From Phoronis ovalis (taxonomy: Eukaryota > Phoronida > Phoronidae): a DNA stretch of 10,881 nt. The DNA lies in contig JAOXYB010058868.1 in the NCBI GenBank assembly GCA_028565635.1, positions 1 to 10,881 of the forward strand, in the 5' to 3' direction. The position numbers and the translations under genes were made by a program. Within the stretch, counting starts at the first letter, position 1, and each line of letters starts with the position of its first letter. Below, one piece after another: positions 1-9,557 of this stretch. The notes beneath the pieces were generated by a model that was given only the letters and a program-made list of their open reading frames with translations, made no database searches and was not told the DNA's origin.

Positions 1-452
1 TGCAATTCCTTTCGCTCAAATAGCCAATTTAAACAGCGTACAATGATGATTCTTCGAATCGTCGTTGTCTTGTTAAAGTAATGTTGTGCTCACATTTTTT
101 AAAGCACATCATTTAAGAAGAAATCACTACTTCAAAAATCTGAGAAAATTTTATTCTACAATATTTTTTGGAAAGTTAATTTTGGAAAGTTTCAGCTTGG
201 CATCTCTAGCTTAAACTTATATTGTCTGTTGAAATCATATTTTATTAGGATTTGTATTTTCAAAAAAGAAATTTTGCTTACTACTTTTATTAGTTTTTCC
301 CTTCATTTTAAAACTATACCCAGAATTTAACTAATAATATCGTAGTTATGCCCAGCGGTACTATTATCTACATTAGCAACCCCGGCTAAATAACAAGATG
401 TTTTTTCAAACTTTAGTTTGAGAAAAAAATGAATGAAATCAATACTATTTAC
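1..452 (-). other. Intron sequence downstream of the giant exon (partial)
   Basis: AT-rich, without a reading frame resembling the missing part of A3 (no KAGxxYVPLD or TSGSTG-like peptide on the minus strand). No convincing acceptor is followed by coding sequence. I read it as the 5' part of an intron that continues past position 1. No RNA gene or repeat recognised. Confidence 0.6.
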
Positions 453-455
453 CTT
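446..455 (-). promoter_or_regulatory. Splice donor ending the giant exon
   Basis: On the minus strand the exon end reads GAAAG, then GTAAAT, with the intron GT at 452-451. This fits the AAG/GTAAGT consensus well. The intron would be phase 2, splitting the Arg codon (AG + first base of the next exon), and Arg is the residue conserved at this place in A domains. The in-frame TAA at 449-451 is part of the donor. Confidence 0.8.
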
Positions 456-631
456 TCCATAAGCAGTCCTACTCTAACCTCAGGACCCACACAAGATTCC
501 CTCAATCTTCTAGCAAGTTTGTTTGCTACAGCGTTAAGGCTTTCATAAGTTATACTACGTTCCCCTTCTTCTACAGCTACTGTATCATAGGGGATTTCTT
601 CTACTCGTTTTTCAAATACTTCATTTACGCA
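453..631 (-). other. Adenylation domain A3, first ~60 residues
   Basis: After C3 the protein enters a third A domain: VNEVFEKRVEE, DTVAVEEGERSITYESLN (first A core motif) and VRVGLLMER. In complete A domains the LxMER segment is followed at once by the KAGxAYVPLD region. Here the frame instead meets GTAAAT, a splice donor. The remainder of A3, T3 and any later modules must lie on exons beyond position 1. Confidence 0.88.
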
Positions 632-3600
632 GAGACTCGATGGATAATCAGTAACATCTGTATTATTAAACTCTTCTAATAGCTGGAGCTGATGAGGAGG
701 TAGCATGTTTAGTTTGCAAATTGGATTATTAAGATTATCTGGTAACATGTCCAGCAGGTGTAGGAAGTGGTCTGCCAAACGTTGAATTGTGGACTTGTTG
801 AATATATCGGTATTATACACCATAAGTCCTGTCATTTTCCCGTTATCATGCTTTAAGAATTCCAACATAATATCAAACTTTGCTGCAAACTGATCAAATT
901 CCAAGACATCAATTTCTAAGTCACTTGTAACATGATGGTTTGCTATACCTTCCTGTAGAACTATGGCAGCTTGTATGATTGGCTGATATGACGTATCACG
1001 TGGCACATGAAGGGATTCTAGAATTTTGTGAAGAGGTATGTCTTGGTTATCTAATACACTATTTATCAGATCTCTGACATATGTAACCACATTTCTAAAG
1101 GTGCTGCTCTTTTTAAACATAACTCTAAGAGGCAAGGTGTTAATGAAATATCCAACTATATTTTCCGTTCCAGGATGATGGCGGCCAGAAAAACAAGATC
1201 CGACTGTGACATCATTTGTTTGACAGTAGATATGATAGAGTTCAGCATAAGCTGCGACCAAAGTGGTATACAAGGTTCCTTCGCATTCTAAAGCAAGTTC
1301 AGTTAGTTTATGAACAGTCGATTTAGGGACCTCAAAGAATATGTTGGCTCCATCATAAGTGGGCACTGATGGACGCGGACGGTCTAAAGGAAGTTCCATC
1401 AGAGCTTGTACACCATCAAGATTCTTCTTCCAGAACTCAATCTGTCCCATGATCTTATCACTGTTCAAGAGTTGTTTCTGCCAGTGTGTGAAATCAATGT
1501 AAGTCAAGTTTTTAGGTAATTGATCTGGTTGACTACCCAACTGGAAAGCACAATAATTTTTGCCGATGTCATCAATAATAGTTTTGATGGAAGCACCATC
1601 AGTTATTGCATGATGCATTAACATAAGCAACAAATGTTCATTGTTAGGTTTATGGATGAGTAGGAACTTCACTAGAGGTGAAGCATACAGATTGAAAGCT
1701 ATTCCTGCTGTGGAGTAGATGATGTCTCTCGCTTCAGAGTTGGCCTGCTGTGATGTAAGGTGGCGTAAATCAACATTTGAGAACGGAATTTCAATTAATG
1801 GTGTCACAGTTTGATAGAAGATATTATCTATATTTTTGGTGAAATGTGTTCTGAGAGACTGGTGGGTTTCAACAACACTTTGTAGACTCCTTCTGAGTGC
1901 CGTTACATCCAATGTCCCTCGGAACCTTATAATGACAGGCACATTGTAAACAGGACTGTTGGGATTCATCTCGAACAACAGACACATTTGTTCTTGCTGA
2001 TATGATACTGATGTAGAGAGTACTTTGTCACTTTGTGGTACTGTCTTTATAATGGGTCTTTTAGCATAGTTATTTTTCCTCATGCTTGGCAGAATCACTC
2101 TCTTCTTGATTTCATCTACCAGAGCTACTGGTGATGTACACGTCATGATGTCTTTAATGGATATCTCTATACCCGTGTTTTCCTTCAGCACATTCTTCAG
2201 AGATATAGCTGTTAATGAGTGACCGCCTAAATCAAAGAAATTATCCTCCATATTAAAAGTTGATTCCACTACTTCCCTATAAGCAGCCAAAACAAGCTTC
2301 TCTAACCTATTGCTAGGTTGTTTACCTTCGTAATGTATCGTCTTTGGAACAAATTTTGGAAGCAGTCGAGAGTCTATCTTCTTATTTGCAGTTAAAGGAA
2401 ACTTGTCCATTATAAATATGGCAGATGGTATCATATATACTGGTAAATGTTTACGTATACGCAAATATATGTCACTGTCTTTCAGCTGTACATTAGTAAG
2501 AACATAAGCGATGATATACTGTTCTTGCACTGTCACATGAGCCTGTGAGATGGCTGGGTGCTGCTCTATAACCACTTGTATTTCTTGTAGTTCAATTCGT
2601 CGACCACGAAGTTTTACTAAAGTGTCTTTTCGCCCTAAAGCTTCAACTTCACCATTCGAATGCCATCTTGCCAAATCACCCGTTTTATACATAACACCAT
2701 TGCCATACGGACATTCAACAAATGCTTTCTTAGTTAAATCTGGTCGATTCAAGTAGCCTGTTCCAACATTTGCACCGTAAATATATAGTTCTCCAACAAC
2801 ACCTATTGGTACTGGCTGTAATCTAGAGTCTAGGATAAAGCTCTTAGTATTTGGTAGTGGCTTGCCTACAGTTATTCTTTTACTGTTCTTCAGCTGTGTT
2901 TCATGAGACATGATACAACATTCTGTTGGTCCGTAACCATTCACAAGTTTCAGTTTCTCACCCCATCTTTTGACTATCACTGGTGTGCATGGTTCCCCAC
3001 CTGATATTATTAACTTTAGATTTGGGTAGTCTGCTGGGTTGAGCACACTAAGCGAAGATGGCGTGCTGCCAACAACATCAACGCATTTCATTGTTTCTGA
3101 GTAATCAGTGTCTGGCAGCACCAAGCGTCCACCATATGATAGCGTATTGAAAACGTCAATATTGATACAGGCATCAAATCCCAAGGCAAAAAATTGCATG
3201 ACACGAGTTTTTGGTGTTACTTCTAATACGCCTCCTGGTTTGCAGCTGAGACAGTTAATAACACCTTGGTGTTTCACCATAGCACCTTTAGGTAGACCTG
3301 TAGTACCAGAAGTATAAATCATATATGCTACATCACATGGTTTAGTAAAGGTGCTGATGGTATTTGATTCTGGTTCTGACAACAGGTGGTTAATTTCAAT
3401 ATCAATATAGGTCAGTTCAGATGGTAGATTAGTTACATTCATAGACGAAGCATTCAATACTAATTTGCAGTGACAGTCTTCTAACATGAAGCGTATACGA
3501 TCCACGGGTAAACTGGCATCAATAGGTACTATGACGCCACCGGCCTTCCATATAGAAATGAATCCAACTGCAAGAGTCACGTCTCTGTCTAATAAAATGC

Positions 3601-6600
3601 CAACATACTCTCCGCATTTTAAACCAAGATGTCTTAACCTGCATGCGATGATATTAGCAGTTTTGTTCAACTGTTTGTATGTTAATGATGAGCCATTGAC
3701 TTTCTCTACAGCCACGTGACTGTCAGGCAAAATCTCAGCTTGATGCTCAAACAGTTGATGCGCTCCTTTGATATGACCATACTTCTCTTGGTATTTATCT
3801 ACAGGATTAAACTGTTCCAGTACTTGGTAATGTTCTTCTGATGTCATCAAAGACAAGTGGAAAATCTTGTCTTCCTTCTTGCTGCTAATAATAGTACTTA
3901 CGACATGTTCAAAATGATTAAGCATTCTCTCCATGGCACTTTCATCAAATTGTTGTCTATCATATATAACTTTAATACCAACAGAACACCCATCATTCAA
4001 AGCCATCAGTGAGATGGGATATTCTGTGAACTCATGGTCGTAAACATCAGTTATCTGGAGAGAACCATATGCTGGTTCACCAAGCAAAGCTATGTTCTGG
4101 TAAGAAAATATAGAATCGAATAACTTGTCTTCTGGATTCAAACCACACCATTGCTGAATGTCAGTTTGGAATGTCAATTCGTGGGCTATGATAGAAGACA
4201 CTTTTGTCTGTACATATTTCAACCATTCTATTGTGTGATGATCAAGTAATTTTATTCTCAAAGGTAATGTATTTGTCGTCAAACCTATCATGCAGTTCAA
4301 ATTTTCAACATGTGACGTATTTCTACCAGACACTACCCAACCTAGAAGTACATCATTTGGATCTCCTGAGTATTTATTGAGCACTAATGACCAGGCAGCG
4401 GAAATTATAGCAGGAATTGAAATACCGTTCAATTCCACAAAAGTGTTTGCTCTTTTAAGCTCATCTTTTAATATGGTTTTATGAAGCACTGAATGACCTC
4501 TTAAGTGTTTATCTGGTGGAACAATTCTTAGGTTTCCTAGTTCCGGTAAATCCATCATCTCTGCTATCCAGAATCCTTTTGTTTTGTGGGCATTCTTCTG
4601 GTGTGCGATGACGCTTTCTACAAAATCTCGATATTTAGTAACTTCAGACAATGCGGAATCTTCATAAGCGGAGACGATCTCATTTAGAAGCAAACTGCAT
4701 GTATTGCCATCTACAATGCTGTGATGTGATGTGATAATGAATCGATGTTGCTGATGGCCACGCTTGAAAAAGCCAAATCTCAACATAGGTTCTGATATGC
4801 CAAAGCCTATCTGCCTATCGTAGGATAGATAAGCATTTTCTTCCTGATTGGCTGTGGTATCATCAAGCATTGACCAATCATCAACTGTCCATTGAGGTTC
4901 AAACGATTTTCTAACAATTTGCATGCAACCATTTAGTCTGTCTACTATAAAACACGTACGTAAAATGTCATGTCGTTGAACAACCTTATGAACGCAGTCC
5001 TTGAATTTCTGAATGTTTGTTTTGCCATTTACTGTACATGTACGCTGAATTAAATAATTTGAGTTTTCAAGCAAAAGACTAAACAGAAAGCCTTCTTGCA
5101 TTGGTGTACATGGATACATATCTGATATATGTTCAGCTCGCAGGTCTAACTCTGACAAACGATTTGTGAGTAGAGCATCTAAATGTTCCTGTGTTAATTT
5201 CAATAGTGGAAAGTCAGATGGAGTGCAACCATAGACGTCTTCTCTAGAGCAGTAACTGATCAAACTTTCCAATTTTTGTTTCCAAGCCTCTATCCATTTT
5301 ACAACGGTTGAATGCTCATGTACGTTATCACAGTAGAACATTTTCATAAATAATTCCCCGTTTTTGAGGTAGCACTCTACAACAATTTTGTGCGTCAGTT
5401 TTTCATCTGCGCTGAATTCATCTTCACCACATGGGTAGTTATCAGCAGCATTCCACAGGTTACTGTTGCCTGCAATCTGATCAAAGCGCCCATAATAATT
5501 GAATAGGATGTCAGATTTTGGGCAAGTGGTTTCGTCAGAATTCTTTAAATATTTGAGAATCCAATATGGTAGTCCTCTTTGAGGTATTTGGCGTTGCTTT
5601 TCTTTGATAAGCTTAAGTGTGTTTTCTTGTGAATCTCCAACTTCTAGCTTAATGGGATACATAGACAGAAACCATCCAACAGTGCCTGACATATCTAGTG
5701 CATCATCCCAAGGTTCACGTCCGTGAGACTCAATATCAATCTGAAGGTTTTTGTGACTGGTGACATCTTTATAGGCTAGCATAAACGTCGCCAACAGCAT
5801 ATCTGTGGCAGTAGTGTTATAGGCATTATTAGCTGTAGAGGTTAACAGCTCAACGTATTTAGATTCAAGCTTGCTACTGACTGACTTACGATTACTGGCA
5901 TATACATCTTTAGCTGAGAAATCAGTGTACAGTAATGAAGCTGGGGGTTCTTGAGGCCATATCGAAAGTGGAACACTTTGTGCATACTTTTGAAGCTGCA
6001 GTGACCATTGTTGAAAAGTTGTGACATTTTCTTTTTCTGCATCATTGCCATTGTATATTAGCTCTAAATCTTTTAGAATGATTCGCCATGATACCAAATC
6101 TATAACAAGATGATGTGCTGTGACAAAAATGCGTTGTCTATTCTCTCCAAGATTGATCAGTGCTATGACAAACAAACGACCATTTCTAATATTCAAAGAA
6201 GCTTTTATAGCATTCAAAGCAGTATCCAATTCTTCCGGGGTATTGACTTGCTTTGCTACAAAATATTCCGTAACATCATCAGCCTGTAAAATTGTCTGTT
6301 TCCACTTTCCTCCTTCGTCATAATTATACTGACATCTTAGCATCTCGTGTTTTTGTAATATGTTTTTGGCAGCTTGGCTTAAACGATACTCATCAATAGT
6401 TGATATGGGTTCCAATAAAAATGACTGGTTCCAAAAATTGATGTTTTTTAACTCTAGCTCAAAAAACCATAACTGGGCAGGTGTTAAAGTGACATCTGGC
6501 ATCCAGCAAGTATTCCCATCTACCGTTTTTACCATTCTTTTAGACGGTTCTGCCATAAGTGCAAGTTGTCCTAAATCAGGATATCCTAAAACTTGATGAA

Positions 6601-9130
6601 CTGTTAGTTTCAAACCTCGTTTTCGTACCAAAGATACTACTGTCATTGCAGATATAGAGTCGCCTCCGATGTGATAAAATGAAGTATGAGACATTAGTTG
6701 ACACACCGGTAAACTGAATATCTCAGCCCATACGGAGGCTACTATAAATTCCTTCTCTGTCAGAGTTGCTATTTCACTCTTTGGTTGCTGCTTCACTGCA
6801 ACAGATGGTGACTGCTCCTGAATATGCACGATATCTTTGGTAGCGGCATGGATTGGTGGCAAAGCTCTACGGTCCACCTTACCATTGGCAGTTACCGGTA
6901 ATGAATCCATGATGACAACAAATGCGGGAATCATGTATGTCGGCAGACATGCAGAAATTTGTTGTTTAAGTTTGCTTGCTTCTAATTGGGCATGTTGTTC
7001 ATGGATCACGTATGCAACCAGCTTGTCTTGAACTTTCATCACTAAGGCATCAGAAACACCGTCCTGATTTATAAAAGCTGCTTCTATCTCCGATAACTCT
7101 ACACGAAATCCACGTACTTTTACCTGGTTATCTATGCGACCACAGTATTCAATGTAACCATCAGGGTGAAAACGACCGAGATCACCAGTTTTATATATTC
7201 TTTCTCCTTTAACAAAAGGACTGGGTAGAAATCTGAATGATGTCATATCCGGGTTATTTTTATATCCCATAGCGACTCCGACTCCTCCAATGTATAGCTC
7301 CCCAATGACAAAGGTTGGTGCAGGGTTGAGGTACTCATCCAAGACGTAAAACGTCTGATTACCCATAGGCCACCCATAGGGAATAGTGCTCCAAGAAGGA
7401 TGGACTTCTTTGATTGGGTAATATATCGACCACACTGATCCTTCAGTAGCGCCACCTTGACTCATGACCTGAACACTAGGAACCATGGCTTTAATGTGGG
7501 TTGGTAGTACCAGAGGTATGCGATCTCCACTCAAAATTACTAAACGTAAACTCTGCGGTAGACAGTCATCTACTGTATTCAAGTATTCAACCAGCAGTGT
7601 CATTACAGCAGGTGCCGAATCCCATATTGTGACCTGCTCTTTCTTCATGCTTTCTAACCAGCAAGCCGGATCAGGCACACCATGCACCTCTGGTATAGGA
7701 ATGACAATAGTTCCACCAGTTGCCAACATACCAAATATATCATAAATAGACAAATCAAAACTCAAAGATGCTACTAGCAGTATCTTGTCACTGGTTCTCA
7801 CACTGTATCTTGCATTTATATCCAAAAGTGTGTTCACCGCGTTGCGATGACTGATCATCACACCTTTAGGGCGGCCTGTGGATCCGGATGTATAGATAAT
7901 GTATGCTAAGTCATCTGGCAGAACCTTCATGTTGCCACACTTCTCTTCGTCACTTGCATTGACATCATCAGCTAGTAAATATTCCAAGCAGACAACACAT
8001 GCGCAATATTTACTAAGTACAGGTACCATATCTTTTTTTGCAAGAACCAACTCTGCCTCTGAGTTCTCTATCATGTACCGTAGTCGTTCTTCAGGGTAAG
8101 ATGGATCTAGAGGAACGTAGGCAAAACCAGCTTTCATGATACCGTATAAACCAATAACCATATCGATAGAGGCATCGACACTGATACCTATCACACGGCT
8201 TGTATATGAGCTACCAATTAATCTGCTGATTTGTACTGCTAGATGACTAGACTTATCATCCAATTGTTTATACTGTATTGAATTGTCTCCAAAAACTACG
8301 GCTTGTGACTCTGGGAACTGTTTAACTGAATCTTGAAGCAATTCGTGCATCAAGTATTCTGCCTTGTCAAAGTCAATGCGTGTGTCATTGTATTCAACTA
8401 ACAATGCTTTTTGCTCGTCAAGGGTCAGTATTGGACATTGAAGAAGGTTAAATCCAATATCACGGGTCGATGACAGTTCTGACAACAACAGCAGAAAGTG
8501 GTCACGGAATCTTTGGAGCAAGGAATGCTGACACCGTCCATCATAAGTCAACTGGCAATGATAGGAACCATTGCGGCAGCACACAAGATCAAACGCCATG
8601 GTATAACATTTGCTGGCTTTCTCGGTAAGTGGTAGTTTCTGGGTTGTCATCGTTTCAAACTTTCGAGGCAGATTGAATGCCATGTGGATGTTAGGATGGC
8701 TTTTTCTGAATGCGACATATGCCTCTGTCGATTTGATCACTTCTGACAAGAAAGCATCAAGAACTTCAGGCAGTTGACCAAAAATGTCACAAGGGAGAGA
8801 TATGTTGTGGTAATCATCTGGCTTCGCTTTAATCTTGTGATCACCAATGGCATTTTCGACTGAAGAGGCGTTTTGGATGGCTTCATCTTGCAGTGAGAAA
8901 CCGATGTTGACAACAGCTGGTTTTTTAACGCCTTCATATCGGACTAGTAGGATGTAGATGATGCTTACTAAGGCCTCTTCTAAACTGTTCCCACAAGAAT
9001 AGGCAAAGTTTGCTAGCAAGGAACACAATTCACTACTTACAGTAAAGTCTACTTGAGTACTTGAACTGGAGCTGTCAGTCATACACAGTGCGCCGCTTAG
9101 GTTGGCCCTAACGGTTGTTGTAGGCCCCAT
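453..9130 (-). CDS. Multimodular non-ribosomal peptide synthetase, giant exon (partial gene)
   Basis: Encodes an assembly-line enzyme that activates amino acids as adenylates, holds them as thioesters on phosphopantetheine carriers and condenses them without a ribosome. Numbering from the ATG at 9130, the order is: C-terminal half of a condensation domain (about 25-242), A1 (260-762), T1 (791-860, Ser825), epimerase (878-1304), C2 (1332-1762), A2 (1788-2260), T2 (2272-2344, Ser2305), C3 (2375-2817), start of A3 (2834-2892). No internal stop or frameshift interrupts 2,892 codons. The frame reaches TAA at 449-451, but that triplet overlaps a good splice donor and cuts A3 in its first quarter, so I end the exon at 453 (phase 2). 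The ATG at 9130 is the first in-frame ATG after an in-frame TAA at 9197-9199, and it follows an acceptor-like CAG, so it may be the true start or merely the first codon of an internal exon. No Shine-Dalgarno sequence precedes it. NRPS identity is certain; the gene ends and the peptide are not known. Confidence 0.95.
680..2008 (-). other. Condensation domain C3 (LCL type by motif)
   Basis: Joins the growing dipeptide on T2 to the third residue. Motifs in order: VSYQQEQMCLLFEMNPNSPVYN (given in parts: SYQQEQM, then NPNSPVYNVP), a RSLQSVVETHQSLRTHF segment, active-site MHHAITDG (His2506, His2507, Asp2511), YIDFTHWQ, GYFINTLPLR, NQDIPLHKI and a terminal SYQPI segment. The start motif and the NxPxxYN segment are those of condensation domains that follow an L-residue carrier, in agreement with no epimerase in module 2. 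Complete. Confidence 0.93.
2099..2317 (-). other. Carrier domain T2
   Basis: Peptidyl carrier domain with NFFDLGGHSLTAISL; Ser2305 (codon 2216-2218) is the phosphopantetheine site. The GGHSL form is the standard one for a carrier followed by a condensation rather than an epimerase domain, matching the C3 that follows. A basic linker containing KNNYAKRP separates it from C3. Confidence 0.93.
2351..3769 (-). other. Adenylation domain A2 (substrate not predicted)
   Basis: Activates the second amino acid. Motifs seen are LTYKQLN, WKAGGVIVPID, YTSGTTGLPKG (about 1939-1949), LGFDACINID (A4), NGYGPTE (about 2064-2070), GELYIYGANVGTGYLNRP, YKTGDLARWHSNGEVEALGR and LRGRRIELQEIQ. The A10 motif reads NKKIDSRLL; the catalytic lysine (Lys2251) is kept but the usual preceding glycine is lysine. 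By eye alignment to GrsA the specificity code is D-A-N-G-I-S-G-I-M-K, which I cannot assign. Asp at the first position implies an ordinary alpha-amino acid. The cysteine pair after PTE and the DACIN segment are atypical. Confidence 0.92.
3845..5137 (-). other. Condensation domain C2 (D-accepting by position)
   Basis: Forms the first visible peptide bond, between the T1 and T2 residues. It opens with MYPCTPMQEGFLFS (about 1338-1351), the start typical of condensation domains placed after an epimerase. It keeps the active site HHSIVDG (His1469, His1470, Asp1474, Gly1475), then VVSGRN and IGLTTNTLPLR. The family and position predict selection for a D-configured donor on T1 and an L acceptor on T2. 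Full length with no missing motif. Confidence 0.92.
5219..6499 (-). other. Epimerization domain (E)
   Basis: Converts the L-aminoacyl thioester on T1 to the D form. It begins with LTPAQLWFFE, like the PIQxWF start of the family. Then come HHLVIDLVSW (His1006, His1007, Asp1011), IESHGREPW with the catalytic glutamate at 1134, VGWFLSMYPI (from about 1151) and FNYYGRFDQ (about 1210-1218). Length and motif order are those of a complete domain. The glycine normally following the Asp of HHxxxDG is a leucine here; the His and Glu that do the chemistry are kept, so activity is likely. Its place between T1 and a YPCTPMQEG-type condensation domain is the usual E-C arrangement. Confidence 0.93.
6551..6760 (-). 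other. Carrier domain T1 (precedes epimerase)
   Basis: Peptidyl carrier domain with the sequence FYHIGGDSISAM; Ser825 (codon 6656-6658) would carry the phosphopantetheine arm. The GGDSI form, with Asp before the serine, is the established signature of carrier domains that work with a following epimerase, and an epimerase does follow. A Gln/Pro-containing linker of about 30 residues separates it from A1. Confidence 0.92.
6845..8353 (-). other. Adenylation domain A1 (cysteine-like code)
   Basis: Activates the first visible amino acid with ATP. All core motifs can be read: KAGFAYVPLDP (A2 motif), YTSGSTGRPKG (A3 motif, about 413-423), FDLSIYDIFG (A4), SQGGATEGSVWS (A5, about 557-568), GELYIGG (A6), YKTGD (A7), GRIDNQVKVRGFRVE (A8) and NGKVDRRAL (A10) with catalytic Lys751. 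By eye alignment to GrsA, the ten specificity positions read D-L-Y-D-I-S-Q-V-W-K. The GGATE form of A5, followed by WS and YYPI, is typical of cysteine-activating domains of the pyochelin and yersiniabactin type, whose code is close to DLYNLSLIWK. Six of ten positions are identical and three are conservative. Cysteine is an inference, not shown; Asp for Asn and Gln for Leu could alter the pocket. Confidence 0.9.
8405..9058 (-). other. C-terminal half of a condensation domain
   Basis: Residues about 25-242 resemble the second lobe of an NRPS condensation domain: a helical stretch with LANFAY and LEEALVSIIYILLVRYEG, then a lobe ending in LTYDGRCQHSLLQRFRDHF, the usual lead-in to an A domain. 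The first lobe with the catalytic HHxxxDG motif is absent from this exon and I find none upstream in the window. Either it lies on an upstream exon outside the window, or the gene starts with an inactive remnant and module 1 is the loading module. The lobe is divergent; a cyclization-type (Cy) ancestry cannot be excluded but its typical motifs are not obvious. Confidence 0.65.
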
Positions 9131-9146
9131 CTGAAAACAATGAAAT
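9131..9146 (-). promoter_or_regulatory. Candidate splice acceptor before the first ATG
   Basis: Minus strand reads a pyrimidine-rich TTTCATTGTTTTCAG directly followed by ATGGGG. This is a strong 3' splice-site match, with the exon beginning exactly on the ATG. A branch-point-like TTGAT lies just upstream. It would make the giant exon either the first coding exon after a 5' UTR intron or an internal exon. The alternative is that the run is untranslated leader and the ATG is reached without splicing. Confidence 0.55.
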
Positions 9147-9509
9147 GCTATCAACCAAAGTTTCCTAGTCCGTCTATTAATGTTACACAGGGTACATTAT
9201 AAAGTTATCAAAATATTCAGAATTGTATTTTCTTGCATTATCGAAAGAATTGGTTTCTTCTATGTCACCCGTATTTATACTCAAAGTCCAGGGCCATCTA
9301 GAAACTTTTTCAGAAAGGGGGATGTGGTTGCAGTAAATTGTGTTTCAGATCAGGACTGCCGGAGCCAGCTCACACGATGTGAAGCGGCATGCGGGGGAGG
9401 GTCCACCAGGGGTGTCTCTTTTGTAATCAGCGTAGGGTCCATGGCCCGTTTAAGGGCCACTTTTTTAATGAGTATTATATCCTCCATTTTGAGAATAAAA
9501 TCATCTTTC
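9147..9509. other. Upstream flank of the synthetase exon, no gene recognised
   Basis: Contains the TATA-like box and an in-frame TAA at 9197-9199 that closes the synthetase frame upstream. A more GC-rich patch at about 9355-9460 includes a 6-bp stem hairpin (TGGCCC / GGGCCA at 9442-9459). A plus-strand frame of 110 codons (9180-9512) has no family resemblance and looks like chance. No condensation-domain N-lobe coding sequence is seen on the minus strand. Confidence 0.5.
9272..9279 (-). promoter_or_regulatory. TATA-box-like sequence upstream of the synthetase
   Basis: Minus strand TATAAATA inside GAGTATAAATACGGG, a full match to the metazoan TATA consensus, 142 bases upstream of the ATG at 9130. 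Transcription would start near 9245-9250, leaving a leader of roughly 115-120 bases. The position supports a promoter here, but TATA-like strings are common in AT-rich DNA and the acceptor-like sequence argues for an upstream exon; the two can coexist only with a short 5' UTR intron. Confidence 0.35.
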
Positions 9510-9557
9510 TAAGGGATCATCTCAAAAGTTATATCGCAATGATCGCAAACGTATAGT

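Noticed and set aside
449-451. TAA as the true end of the synthetase
   Set aside because: It truncates A3 after about 60 residues and overlaps a good GTAAAT splice donor.
2550-8937. Numerous 60-90 codon frames on either strand inside the synthetase region
   Set aside because: All overlap the long synthetase frame, and none shows a recognisable domain; they are shadows.
8405-9058. First half-domain as a heterocyclization (Cy) domain
   Set aside because: Tempting because A1 looks cysteine-like, but the DxxxxD lobe is absent and the characteristic Cy C-lobe motifs cannot be read.
453-9130. Bacterial origin of the whole window (contamination)
   Set aside because: No ribosome binding site or operon neighbours, splice signals at both exon ends, and flanking MITE and minisatellite DNA of eukaryotic type. 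It cannot be fully excluded without the longer contig.
9152-9154. TTG start codon for the synthetase, 24 bases before the ATG
   Set aside because: A TTG start suits bacteria only; there is no ribosome binding site, and the eight extra codons are exactly the pyrimidine-rich acceptor-like stretch.
9442-9459. TGGCCC/GGGCCA hairpin as a transcription terminator
   Set aside because: Only 6 bp, in eukaryotic context, and not downstream of any gene.
9180-9512. 110-codon plus-strand frame beside the synthetase
   Set aside because: No family resemblance or domain, includes the TATA-like region of the other strand, and stops at the transposon edge; most likely chance.
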